From NCBI GenBank assembly GCA_016721945.1, contig JADKHC010000042.1, positions 33,748 through 97,747 on the forward strand: a DNA stretch of 64,000 nt, read 5' to 3'. The stretch comes from Verrucomicrobiota bacterium. Lineage in GTDB: Bacteria > Verrucomicrobiota > Verrucomicrobiia > Opitutales > Opitutaceae. Made by a program: the position numbers and the translations under genes. How positions within the stretch are numbered: the stretch's first letter is position 1; every line of letters starts with the position of its first letter. Of the stretch, positions 33,967-42,381 are shown in pieces. Below the pieces are notes generated by a model. The model saw only the letters and a list, made by a program, of their open reading frames with translations. It searched no databases and was not told where the DNA came from.

Positions 33967-35643
33967 ATGTCCGTTCCGCTCATTCCCGAAACCGCTCCCT
34001 TCAGCGCCGAACAGCGTGCCTGGCTCAACGGCTTTTTCGCAGGCATGTTCTCCCGTGGCCCAAATGGAAGCGGTGTGCCCCGCATCGAAACCGCACTCAC
34101 GCCGCTCACTATTCTCTTCGCCTCGCAGACCGGCACCGCTGAACGCCTCGCCAAGAAAGCCGCCAAGCTCGCAGGAAAACGCGGCTTCGCTCCGACGCTG
34201 CTCGACGCTTCACAGGCCTCGATCGAAAAATTGTCGCAGGAAAACGCCGTCCTCGTCCTCGCCTCCACCTACGGTGAAGGGGAACCGCCCGACAACGCCA
34301 AATCCCTCCTCACCGCACTTCGCGCCGCCTCCGGCACACCTTTCTCCAAGCTCCGCTTCAGCCTCTGCGCCCTCGGCGATTCCAAATATGCCAAGTTCTG
34401 CCAGGCCGGAAAAGACTTTGACCATCACCTCGAAAAACTAGGCGCTCAGCGCGTCGGCGAACGCGTCGAATGCGACGTCGGTCAGGACGACAAATACACC
34501 AAATGGCTCGATACCGCGCTGAACAACATCGCCCCCGCTGCAACACCCAGCACACCTGCAGCAGAATCTGAGGAAGAGGATGACGACGAACCGAAACCTT
34601 TCCTAGCGCCAGTCCTCGACGTCCATCGCATCACGGGCGACGGCTCGGCCAAGGAAGTTAATCACGTCGTCTTCTCACTAAAAGACTCCGACCTAACTTA
34701 CGCCGCCGGCGACGCCCTCTCCGTCCTGCCCAGCAACGACCCCGCGAGCGTCACCGAAATTCTCGCCACTCTCGGCTGCGACGGCGAAGAAGCCGTATCC
34801 ACCGCCAGCGGCGAAGTCTCCCTCCGCCACGCGCTCACCACGATTTACGACCTCGCCAAACCCACCGCCGAACTCCTCGCGCTCCTCCAGCTTCCGACCG
34901 ACACCACGCCTTTTCACGTCATCGATGCGCTCTTGGCAACACCAACCGCCAAACCCAAAGCTGCCACCTTCATCGCCACGCTGAAAAAACTCCAGCCACG
35001 CCTCTACTCGATTTCTTCCTCGCCTGCCGCCCATCCCGACGAAGTTCACCTCACCGTCGGTGCCGTGCGCTACGAAACCGCCGGACGCCCCCGCGCCGGC
35101 CTCTGCTCGATCTTTCTCGCCGAACGCGCTCTAGCCGCCGGCAAAGTTCAGGTCGGCGTCCACGCCAACAACGCCTTCCGCCTCCCCGAAAACACCGACA
35201 TCCCCGTCATCATGATCGGGCCAGGCACTGGCATCGCACCCTTCCGTGCCTTCCTCGAAGCCCGAGCCGCAACCAACGCTAAGGGTAAAAACTGGCTCTT
35301 CTTCGGTGATCAGCATGAGAAGAGCGATTTCCTCTACCGCGACGAAATCCTCGCCTGGCAGTCCTCCGGTCTACTCACGCGTCTCGACCTCGCCTGGTCT
35401 CGCGATCAGTCCGAAAAAGTTTACGTGCAGCACAAACTCCTCGCCGCCGCCGCCGAGCTCTGGAGTTGGCTGGAAAGCGGTGCGCACCTCTACATCTGCG
35501 GCGACGCCTCGCGTATGGCCAAGGACGTTCACAATGCGCTCCTTCAGATTGCTCAGACGTCCGGTGGCCTCTCGCCCGAAGCCGCCAGCAAATATTTCGA
35601 AACACTCCAGACCGCCAAACGCTATTTGCGCGATGTCTATTGA
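33967..35643 (+). CDS. Diflavin reductase (CysJ-like flavoprotein)
   Basis: A 558-aa NADPH-to-acceptor electron carrier of the CysJ/cytochrome P450 reductase type. Order: a short N-terminal helix shared in style with NirA (EQRAWLNGFFAGMFS), a flavodoxin domain with FMN loop SQTGTAERLAKKAAK near residue 58 and STYGEGEPPDNAK, the FAD domain with PRLYSISSSPAAHPDE near residue 345, the NADP domain with GPGTGIAPFRAFLEAR near residue 420, and a C-terminal KRYLRDVY almost identical to the CysJ end. No cysteine-biosynthesis gene is near. Lying between nirA and the nitrate reductase genes, it probably feeds electrons from NADPH to nitrite and perhaps nitrate reduction. It overlaps the next gene by 11 bp. 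Confidence 0.92.
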   Translation: MSVPLIPETAPFSAEQRAWLNGFFAGMFSRGPNGSGVPRIETALTPLTILFASQTGTAERLAKKAAKLAGKRGFAPTLLDASQASIEKLSQENAVLVLASTYGEGEPPDNAKSLLTALRAASGTPFSKLRFSLCALGDSKYAKFCQAGKDFDHHLEKLGAQRVGERVECDVGQDDKYTKWLDTALNNIAPAATPSTPAAESEEEDDDEPKPFLAPVLDVHRITGDGSAKEVNHVVFSLKDSDLTYAAGDALSVLPSNDPASVTEILATLGCDGEEAVSTASGEVSLRHALTTIYDLAKPTAELLALLQLPTDTTPFHVIDALLATPTAKPKAATFIATLKKLQPRLYSISSSPAAHPDEVHLTVGAVRYETAGRPRAGLCSIFLAERALAAGKVQVGVHANNAFRLPENTDIPVIMIGPGTGIAPFRAFLEARAATNAKGKNWLFFGDQHEKSDFLYRDEILAWQSSGLLTRLDLAWSRDQSEKVYVQHKLLAAAAELWSWLESGAHLYICGDASRMAKDVHNALLQIAQTSGGLSPEAASKYFETLQTAKRYLRDVY

Positions 35644-37168
35644 GGCACCACCAGCACCTTCGACGCAGCCAGCCGCCACGGGTTCGCTCGCCTCTTTCCT
35701 CAGCGAACTCCTGCTCGAACAGCAGCGCCTGCAGACTCCCGTCGCCCAGTTCGCCGCACTTCACGAACACGGTCTCGCCTCGCCTTCGTCTCGTCCGCTG
35801 ATCCCGCTCACCGCGCCCGGCCCCGGCGAACAGTACGCTTTCGAAGTCGATCTCGATGCCTGCTCCGGTTGCAAAGCCTGTGTTTCGGCCTGTCACTCGC
35901 TCAACGGCCTCGACGACAACGAAGCCTGGCGCGACGTCGGCCTGATCCACGGTGGCACCACGGCCGCACCTTATCAGCAGACCATAACCACCGCTTGTCA
36001 CCATTGCGCCGACCCCGCCTGCCTCAACGGCTGCCCGGTCGTCGCCTACGAAAAAGATCCGATCACCGGCATCGTCCGTCATCTCGACGATCAGTGCATC
36101 GGTTGCAGCTATTGCATCCTCAAATGCCCGTATGATGTTCCCAAATACAACGCACGCCTCGGCATCGTCCGTAAATGCGACATGTGCCAGCAGCGCCTCG
36201 CGGTCGGCGAAGCGCCCGCCTGCGTCCAGGCCTGCCCCACGCACGCCATCAGCATCGTCAAGGTAAGCACATTTTCCGCCAACACCGATTTTCTCGCCGC
36301 CGCACCGGCACCTGAATACACACGCCCAACCACTTCCTACCGCTCAAAACTCGAAATTCCCGCCAACGCCACTGCCGCTGACGCCAGCACACTCTACGTC
36401 CAGCACGCCCACGCACCGCTGGTCGCCATGCTCACGCTCACCCAGCTCGCCGTCGGCCTCCTCGCTACCGCCCCACTTCTTTCACTGCCAGAAAACGTCA
36501 ACGGTGACCTCCTGAAAAGTGTCACGTATTACGTGACACTTCCCTCGGAGCACACCGCAAAGTTGCTCGGCTTCGCCCTGCTCTTTGCGGGCCTCGGGGC
36601 GAGCGTGCTGCATCTCGGACAGCCTACGCGCGCCTGGCGTTTTTTTCTCGGCTTGCGCACCTCTTGGCTCAGCCGCGAGATCCTCGTCTTCAGCGCCTTC
36701 GCTCCGCTCGCGCTCTCCACCTTGCTCTGGCCCAACTCCAATCTCTTACGCGCAGCCGTCGCCACCACCGGCGTCGTCGGCGTGATCTGCTCGGCCATGA
36801 TTTACATCGACACTCGCCGTCGTTTTTGGGCCCCGCTCTTCACCCATGTTCGTTTTCTTGGCACCGCTGTTATCGCCGCGTTAATACCGATCCATTCGCC
36901 AGCAACCATTGTTACACTATTTGTCAAATTATGTTTCGAACTTCGTCAGGCACTCGGCTCCGGAGTTTCCGCCCGGCTCCAGCGCGGCCCACTGCTCCCT
37001 GTACTCGTAACACGTTTCACGCTGGGTGCTGGCGCACTAATTGCCTTGCTGACGAACCAGTCCACCGCTGCCTTCGCACTCTTCGCCGCCGGTGAAATCG
37101 CCGAACGCACGTTGTTCTTCAAAGCTGTGGATTCGCCAAAAATGCCCGGACACCCCGTTTCTCCATGA
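35633..37168 (+). CDS. DmsB-DmsC fusion: four-cluster ferredoxin joined to membrane anchor
   Basis: A 511-aa fusion. Residues ~70-220 form a DmsB-type ferredoxin with four [4Fe-4S] motifs (CSGCKACVSACHS, CHHCADPACLNGC, CIGCSYCILKCPYDVPKY, CDMCQQRL...CVQACP). From about residue 260 to the end are roughly eight transmembrane helices of the DmsC anchor family (LVAMLTLTQLAVGLLAT, GLGASVLHLGQPTRAWRFFL, SWLSREILVFSAF). DmsC anchors oxidise quinol and pass electrons to the Fe-S subunit. I chose ATG 35633, inside the end of the diflavin gene, over the long open frame from 35246. Its stop overlaps the nitrate reductase start (ATGA). The fusion suggests the nitrate reductase next door can be tied to the membrane and quinol pool, unusual for an assimilatory enzyme. 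Confidence 0.9.
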   Translation: MSIEAPPAPSTQPAATGSLASFLSELLLEQQRLQTPVAQFAALHEHGLASPSSRPLIPLTAPGPGEQYAFEVDLDACSGCKACVSACHSLNGLDDNEAWRDVGLIHGGTTAAPYQQTITTACHHCADPACLNGCPVVAYEKDPITGIVRHLDDQCIGCSYCILKCPYDVPKYNARLGIVRKCDMCQQRLAVGEAPACVQACPTHAISIVKVSTFSANTDFLAAAPAPEYTRPTTSYRSKLEIPANATAADASTLYVQHAHAPLVAMLTLTQLAVGLLATAPLLSLPENVNGDLLKSVTYYVTLPSEHTAKLLGFALLFAGLGASVLHLGQPTRAWRFFLGLRTSWLSREILVFSAFAPLALSTLLWPNSNLLRAAVATTGVVGVICSAMIYIDTRRRFWAPLFTHVRFLGTAVIAALIPIHSPATIVTLFVKLCFELRQALGSGVSARLQRGPLLPVLVTRFTLGAGALIALLTNQSTAAFALFAAGEIAERTLFFKAVDSPKMPGHPVSP

Positions 37169-39369
37169 ACGCCACGATCGACCAGCTGCTTCACGCCCGC
37201 CAGGGCGACATGACTCGCGAGCTCACACAGCAGCCCGGCGATCTCGGCAACCTTCCATCCCGCCTCACGCCCACTTCGACCACACAGTCTATCTGCGGTT
37301 ATTGCAGCACCGGCTGTTCGCTCAAAATCCACCTCGATGCCTCGGGCCAGGCTATTAACCTAACTCCCAATAAGGACTATCCGGTCAACCTCGGCATGGC
37401 TTGTCCCAAAGGCTGGGAAGCGCTCACGCCCCTCGCCGCAGCCGACCGCGTGACTACGCCACTGCTGCGCAATCCAGCCACCGGCAAACTCGAACCAGTT
37501 GACTGGCCCACGGCTCTGCGTGCCTTCGTCGACAACTTCAAGGGTATCCAGTCACGCCACGGCCCTGCTTCTCTTTCTTTTCTTAGCACTGGCCAGATCG
37601 TGACCGAGGAGATGGCTTTCCTTGGCGCTCTCGCCAAGTTCGGCATGGGCATGATTCACGTCGATTCCAACACCCGGCAGTGCATGGCCACCGCCCATGT
37701 TGCCTATAAGCAGTCGTTCGGCTTCGACGCCCCGCCTTTCACTTACGCCGACTTCGAAGAAAGTGACACGCTCGTGTTTGTCGGTGCCAACCCTTGCATC
37801 GCCCACCCGATCATGTGGCAGCGCGTGAAACGCAACCGCCACAATCCACGCATCATCGTAGTCGATCCGCGACGTAGCGAGACCGCGATGCAGGCCACAA
37901 TCCACCTCGCGCCCTATCCCAAAAGCGACATCATCCTGCTCTACGGCCTCGCTCGCGAACTCATTGTCCGCAACAAGATCGACCGCTCCTTCGTCGCTGA
38001 GCATACAAACCGTTTCGAGGATTTCTCCAAGTTCGTCGACGCTTTCACCCCCGAGCGCGTCACCCGCGAAACCGGCATCTCAGCCGAAGCCCAGCAGCAG
38101 CTAGCCGACCTTATCGCCAGCGGCAAACGCGTTTCTTACTGGTGGACCATGGGCGTCAACCAGAGCCACCAGTCCACCCGCACCGCACAGGCACTGATCA
38201 ATCTCGCGCTTATGACCGGGCAGATCGGACGCCCCGGTACGGGCGCCAATTCCATCACCGGCCAGTGCAACGCCATGGGTTCGCGCCTCTTTGGCAACGC
38301 TACGTCATTGCTCGGCGGATACGATTTCGCCAACGCTGCACATCGCTCTCGTGTCGCCGAAGTGCTTGGCATCGATCCAGCCGTTATCCCTAACGAAAAG
38401 AGCATCGCTTACGATCAGATCCTCGACGCCGTTGACCGTGGCGAAATCCGCGGCCTCTGGATCATTGCCACCAACACCGCTCACTCGTGGATCAACCAGC
38501 GGAGTTTTCACGAGGTCCGCAAGAAACTCGATTTTCTCGTCGTGCAGGACATGTACGCCACCACCGAAACCGCGCAGATGGCCGACCTCGTGCTGCCCGC
38601 TGCAGCTTGGGGCGAAAAAGAAGGCGTGTTCATCAACAGCGAACGTCGCCTCGGTGTCGCGCGCAAAGTCTCCCGCGCACCCGGCACCGCGCTCAGCGAT
38701 TTCGCGATCTTTCAGCTCATCGCTCAGGCGTGGGGCTGCGGCGAGATGTTCGCCCGCTGGTCCTCGCCTGCCGCCGCCTTCGGTCTTATGCGCGAACTCT
38801 CGCGCGGTCAGCCGTGCGACTTCACCGGCATCCGCGACTACGATCACATCGAAGCCTCTGGTGGCCTCCAGTGGCCTTTCACCAAGACCGATGCCCGCGT
38901 TAACACGAATCCGACCACCGAACGCCGCCTCTTTGCCGATGGACGCTTTTTCACGTCCGATACCCGCGCGATTTTTCTTTTCGACGAACCGGTTCCACTT
39001 CCTGAACCAACCGACACCACCTATCCTTTGTTGCTTCTAACCGGACGCGCTTCTTCCGCCCAGTGGCACACGGGCACGCGCACCAATAAAAGTGCTGTAC
39101 TGCTAAAACTCGCCTCCCGTGCGCACGGTTTGGAAATCAACCCCGTCGACGCCACTCGTCTTGGCATCGTCTCAGGCTCCAAAGTAACCGTCTCCTCGCG
39201 CCGCGGCGAAGCCACCGCTGTCGCCTTCGTCACAACGATTGTTGCCCCCGGCCAGATTTATATGGCCATGCACAGCCCTGAAGTGAACCGCCTGACCTTC
39301 CCCTCCTTCGACCCGCACTCACGCCAGCCCGGCTACAAAGCCTGCGCCGTAAAAATCGCCCCCGTGTGA
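37165..39369 (+). CDS. nasA: Assimilatory nitrate reductase catalytic subunit
   Basis: A 734-aa molybdopterin oxidoreductase reducing nitrate to nitrite with Mo-bis-MGD. An N-terminal [4Fe-4S] site is formed by C44, C47, C51 and C80 (CGYCSTGC...MACPKGW). The Mo-ligand Cys is in NTRQCMATAHVAYKQSFGFD. YWWTMGVNQSHQSTRTAQAL, GTGANSITGQCNAMGSRL and the C-terminal molydop-binding domain (SSAQWHTGTRTNKS) are typical of NasA/NarB. There is no Tat signal, so it acts in the cytoplasm. It lacks the C-terminal [2Fe-2S] domain of some NasA proteins, consistent with a separate Fe-S partner. Last gene of the reductase operon; it is convergent with mobA. Confidence 0.94.
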   Translation: MNATIDQLLHARQGDMTRELTQQPGDLGNLPSRLTPTSTTQSICGYCSTGCSLKIHLDASGQAINLTPNKDYPVNLGMACPKGWEALTPLAAADRVTTPLLRNPATGKLEPVDWPTALRAFVDNFKGIQSRHGPASLSFLSTGQIVTEEMAFLGALAKFGMGMIHVDSNTRQCMATAHVAYKQSFGFDAPPFTYADFEESDTLVFVGANPCIAHPIMWQRVKRNRHNPRIIVVDPRRSETAMQATIHLAPYPKSDIILLYGLARELIVRNKIDRSFVAEHTNRFEDFSKFVDAFTPERVTRETGISAEAQQQLADLIASGKRVSYWWTMGVNQSHQSTRTAQALINLALMTGQIGRPGTGANSITGQCNAMGSRLFGNATSLLGGYDFANAAHRSRVAEVLGIDPAVIPNEKSIAYDQILDAVDRGEIRGLWIIATNTAHSWINQRSFHEVRKKLDFLVVQDMYATTETAQMADLVLPAAAWGEKEGVFINSERRLGVARKVSRAPGTALSDFAIFQLIAQAWGCGEMFARWSSPAAAFGLMRELSRGQPCDFTGIRDYDHIEASGGLQWPFTKTDARVNTNPTTERRLFADGRFFTSDTRAIFLFDEPVPLPEPTDTTYPLLLLTGRASSAQWHTGTRTNKSAVLLKLASRAHGLEINPVDATRLGIVSGSKVTVSSRRGEATAVAFVTTIVAPGQIYMAMHSPEVNRLTFPSFDPHSRQPGYKACAVKIAPV

Positions 39370-39398
39370 AACGCTTTGGTTCGGCTTTATACCTCCGA

Positions 39399-39673
39399 GG
39401 TAGGGCGGTTGCTCCGTCAACCGCCGTGATCGAGATGAAGCTTGCTCACAAAAAGGCACGAGAAAACACGGAAAATTCATTTTAACGCAAAGGCCGCAGA
39501 AGTAATTTCCGGACGCAAAGGACGCAAAGAAAACCTCTATTCTTTGCGCTCTTTGCGGCAGGTAATTTCCTTCGCGGGCTTTGCGTTAAAAAAATGGTTT
39601 TGCTTTCTGCGTCTTCCGAGTCGTTTCGTGGTCATGATTCGACCCCAGCGGTTGACGGAGCAACCGCCCTACC
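39399..39673. repeat. Long palindromic repeat between nasA and mobA
   Basis: A 275-bp imperfect palindrome filling most of the 330-bp gap between convergent genes. Perfect 26-bp outer arms lie at 39399-39424 and 39648-39673. Inner arms also pair, at about 80 per cent (ACGCAAAG...GACGCAAAGAA near 39484-39530 with its complement near 39541-39588). The outer edge CTCCGAGGTAGGGCGG recurs at 52567. No coding sequence is inside. It looks like a MITE or REP-type element and may also end transcription from both sides. Confidence 0.85.
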
Positions 39674-39699
39674 CCGGATCCCGATACACGAACCAGCAT

Positions 39700-40281
39700 T
39701 TATCGGCAGTCCTCGGGCGAATTCCAGTTGGCGAAAAGTGGTCGCTCACCTGGCTCCACGGGCACAAGGTCCACCAAACCAGCCTGCTCCAACCGGCGGA
39801 TCAGTTTTTGCAGCGAGTAGTCGCCTGTTTCCAAAGCCCGCTGAACTTCGGCCAGCGCCTCCTTCGAATATACTGCAACCAATGGCTCGGCCGAACCATC
39901 GATTACCGGCACTACTCCGCGCCTAGCCTGCGTTCGTGACAGCAGTCCGCGTAAATAGCTCGGGGCCATCGCCGGCAAATCCACGGCTAGGACCAGGCAC
40001 AGTTGTTCCTTGGCCACCGACAGGCAGGCGTGCAATCCACCGAGTGGTCCGCAATCCGCCCGTACATCCGCCAACTCGCGCGTGCCAGGCATTCCGTATG
40101 TCTTATCGCTTCCGGTCGACACGAGGATCTCTGTCGCGTCAAACTCGCGCAGCACTGCCACCGCCCGCTCCAACAACGTTCGCCCGTCCTCCAGCGTCAG
40201 CAGTGCCTTGTCGCGCCCCATGCGGGTCGAGCGGCCGCCCGCGAGCACCACGCCCGTGAAAGCTATTTCTCGTTTATTCAC
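39700..40281 (-). CDS. mobA: Molybdenum cofactor guanylyltransferase
   Basis: A 193-aa nucleotidyltransferase that adds GMP to molybdopterin, giving the MGD cofactor needed by both nitrate reductases here. The N-terminal GTP-binding signature is GVVLAGGRSTRMGRDKALL, followed by ADCGPLGGLHACL and VLAVDLPAMAPSYL (Asp for metal), as in MobA. GTG at 40281 starts the protein just before this motif and overlaps the end of the MOSC gene by 8 bp. An open frame continues upstream to 40326 but would only add residues with no family match. It is the last gene of the leftward Nap operon. Confidence 0.92.
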   Translation of the reverse strand: MNKREIAFTGVVLAGGRSTRMGRDKALLTLEDGRTLLERAVAVLREFDATEILVSTGSDKTYGMPGTRELADVRADCGPLGGLHACLSVAKEQLCLVLAVDLPAMAPSYLRGLLSRTQARRGVVPVIDGSAEPLVAVYSKEALAEVQRALETGDYSLQKLIRRLEQAGLVDLVPVEPGERPLFANWNSPEDCR

Positions 40282-40732
40282 GACGTAGCGTTCCGTCCGT
40301 GACGATCTTGCAGCGCAAGCCACCACGGCCCTTCATCCATTCCTCCGCACCAGAACCAACCGCCTGATCCATCCAATAGCAGGGTTTGCACTCGCCCGTG
40401 CCTTCGAGCGTCACGCCTTGCAGTTCGAAGCGTTTTCCGATCAGTGCGTCCAGATCGAGTCCTTCCACCAGCACGTTTCTCCGCAAGACCGACGGCGATA
40501 GCTCTGGCTTACCCTGCTCAGTCCGAAGCTTCTCAAAGATCTCCCAGGAAAACAGTGTGACCTGTCCTTTATAGTCCTCTTTGAAATCGAAAAACCGGTC
40601 ACCGCGCAGGCCGCGTCCCGCCACGCATTCGACCTGCTCGACCTCGATGATTTCGTGTTCACCTGCGGGCTGATCGTGATGGCCAAAATAATTATGCCCG
40701 GGCGAAATGAAGATCTGGCGAATGCGCGACAT
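40274..40732 (-). CDS. MOSC-domain protein
   Basis: A 152-aa small MOSC protein: IRQIFISPGHNYFGHHDQPA at the start, GRGLRGDRFFDF, LSPSVLRRNVLVEGLDLDAL, and the conserved Cys segment GECKPCYWMD near residue 120. MOSC domains bind molybdenum cofactor and transfer sulfur or act as Moco-containing reductases. ATG 40732 begins the conserved domain; the frame stays open upstream to 40996, but that part lies over the neighbouring gene. The location between Nap genes and mobA suggests a Moco handling role for NapA, which is inference. It may be specific for sulfuration or delivery. Confidence 0.88.
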   Translation of the reverse strand: MSRIRQIFISPGHNYFGHHDQPAGEHEIIEVEQVECVAGRGLRGDRFFDFKEDYKGQVTLFSWEIFEKLRTEQGKPELSPSVLRRNVLVEGLDLDALIGKRFELQGVTLEGTGECKPCYWMDQAVGSGAEEWMKGRGGLRCKIVTDGTLRRE

Positions 40733-40758
40733 GAAGCGGCAACGTTGTCGTTTTCCCT

Positions 40759-41085
40759 TCAGCCCGCAACCCCGGAGCCCAAGGTTTCGTCGACGGATAT
40801 GCGTACGAGCCGCACTCCTCCCGGTGTCGCGAGTAACGTGTCGCACCATTCCTGTCCATCGTAGCGGTAGCGCACCTGCACGCCGCGAAATATTCCCGAC
40901 GCCAGTCCAGCTCTCGCTGCTTCCAGATCTATGCCGCGCTCCGCCGCATAGGCTTGCGGTGCGCCTTTCGGAATCACGGCGAGGATCTGCGTGCATTGCG
41001 CGAGATCGCGGAAGAGCGCGTCCAGCGTCGCTTCATCGAGCACGGTCTGCTGCAACGCGGGAAGTTTAGGTGCGGTCTCAGACAC
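40759..41085 (-). CDS. 108-aa protein of unknown function in the Nap operon
   Basis: A small soluble protein not assigned to a family. It starts with GTG at 41085, overlapping the end of the NapF-like gene by 8 bp, and its stop is 26 nt from the MOSC start. Residues 10-45 look helical, and the C-terminal half is strand-rich (GVQVRYRYDGQEWCDTLLAT, GGVRLVRISVDE). There are two Cys (31 and 81), no signal and no membrane helix. Tight coupling within a Nap-MOSC-MobA operon suggests a part in NapA maturation or cofactor delivery. I have an impression of similar proteins in other nitrate clusters but cannot name a family. Confidence 0.78.
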   Translation of the reverse strand: MSETAPKLPALQQTVLDEATLDALFRDLAQCTQILAVIPKGAPQAYAAERGIDLEAARAGLASGIFRGVQVRYRYDGQEWCDTLLATPGGVRLVRISVDETLGSGVAG

Positions 41086-41512
41086 GGGAACCTTCTACTC
41101 CCGGCAAATGGGGAAATGGCGACTTCACAGTCGCTTTCATGTCGCTTGCGACTGGTTTAGCCAGCCCGGGTGGTCGCGGCACGATCCGGATTGCATTTTC
41201 CGGTGCAGGGCAGACTTCGTGGCAAATTCGGCAGCCGGTGCAAATCTCTGCTACGACACGAGGCAAGCCCTGCTCAAGTATGAGTGCGCCGCTTACCGGG
41301 CAGCGTTCGTGACACACCGCGCAACCGGTGCCTTGGTAAGCCAGGCAATGACGTCCCGCGATCACGGCGATCTGGTCCGGCGCTGATGTAGCCGGATTTT
41401 CACTACGCGCGTTCTCGGCTCCCGCTGGTGTCACCGCTTTCTGAAACGGCCGGAACAGTCGGCCGAGCATCTCTCGGCGGGTGAGCGGTGAGCCCTGTGA
41501 TTGCGCAGCCAT
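41078..41512 (-). CDS. napF: NapF-like ferredoxin
   Basis: A 144-aa protein with two [4Fe-4S] motifs: C56-C64-C67-C71 (CLAYQGTGCAVCHERCP) and C91-C94-C97-C101 (CTGCRICHEVCP). Its N-terminus, SPLTRREMLGRLFRPF, resembles the start of E. coli NapF (an SRR motif without a hydrophobic signal core). NapF is a cytoplasmic Fe-S protein thought to help mature or load NapA before Tat export. E. coli NapF has more clusters than the two seen here, so this is a shorter relative. It sits 9 nt after the tetraheme NapB-like gene and overlaps the unknown 108-aa gene. Confidence 0.85.
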   Translation of the reverse strand: MAAQSQGSPLTRREMLGRLFRPFQKAVTPAGAENARSENPATSAPDQIAVIAGRHCLAYQGTGCAVCHERCPVSGALILEQGLPRVVAEICTGCRICHEVCPAPENAIRIVPRPPGLAKPVASDMKATVKSPFPHLPGVEGSRV

Positions 41513-41521
41513 GCTGAACTG

Positions 41522-42367
41522 TCAGCGAATCGAATCCGTTTTCCAGTCTGAAATCGGCAGCGGCGGTGGCAGCCCACTCGCGAGTCGGCTGTCGAGTGCG
41601 GCGTTGACCGCGTGACATTGCGTGCAGCTCTGCCGATTCGGATGCGAAGTACGCAACGCCACGGTGCCGCCCGGACCGTGACAACTCATGCAATCGTCGC
41701 GCATCCACGTCGTGTGCGGCATCGCAGGCGGCGCGCCAACGTAGGCACGCGTGCCCTGCCCCGATTGCTCCTTACCCGAGAAACTGTTGCCCTCGGAAAG
41801 CGCGACATTGCGTTCCTTCCATGTGCTCGATGGACCAGCCGATGAAACGTGGCATTGAATGCAATTAGTATAAACAGGATGGCTGATCTGTGAAACTTGC
41901 GTATTGCCGATTTTTGTTGGTTTCCCATGACACTCCAAACAAGCGACAGGCGTGAGCTGGTCGAGCGGATGCGGTGCCACGGGCGGCGCACCGTCATACT
42001 GACGGCGAGTGGTTCGGGTAGCACGCAAGCGGGCAAGGTCGGCCGGCGAAAGCGAAGCCACCACATATTGTGCCTCGGGCGCGGGCTGCTTTAGTGTGGC
42101 TAGATGCACCACCCAGTCCTTGTTAAGGCGAAGCTTCCCCGAGGGCAATTCGGCGTAAAGGGGTGCGACTGGCACATCGATTTCCGGCGAGCCTTTGTCG
42201 GCGGTCTGAACCATTTCTATGCGTGGCCGCGAATCCGCTGAAGCGAGCTCGGTCTGGCGCAAGCCCATGAAAAACCCACTCAACCCAAGAGTGAGTGAGA
42301 TCAAGACGGCTACCACGGCTAGTTTCCGTCCCGCACCTGTATTAGGAATTCCCGATGGCTCAGACAT
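41522..42367 (-). CDS. Tetraheme c-type cytochrome made of two NapB-like modules
   Basis: A 281-aa membrane-anchored periplasmic cytochrome. One N-terminal helix (LAVVAVLISLTLGLSGFFMG) is followed by a linker and four heme sites: CLECH 143-147, CIQCH 169-173, CMSCH 226-230, CTQCH 248-252. Each pair is preceded by nearly the same phrase, YDGAPPVAPH (124-133) and YVGAPPAMPH (209-218), the NapB hallmark of APP..PH before its first heme. The protein therefore looks like a doubled NapB, which normally has two hemes. It lies 14 nt after napA and presumably delivers electrons to it. Origin by internal duplication is inferred from these repeats. Confidence 0.88.
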   Translation of the reverse strand: MSEPSGIPNTGAGRKLAVVAVLISLTLGLSGFFMGLRQTELASADSRPRIEMVQTADKGSPEIDVPVAPLYAELPSGKLRLNKDWVVHLATLKQPAPEAQYVVASLSPADLARLRATRTTRRQYDGAPPVAPHPLDQLTPVACLECHGKPTKIGNTQVSQISHPVYTNCIQCHVSSAGPSSTWKERNVALSEGNSFSGKEQSGQGTRAYVGAPPAMPHTTWMRDDCMSCHGPGGTVALRTSHPNRQSCTQCHAVNAALDSRLASGLPPPLPISDWKTDSIR

Positions 42368-42381
42368 GGCGTTTGAATTGG

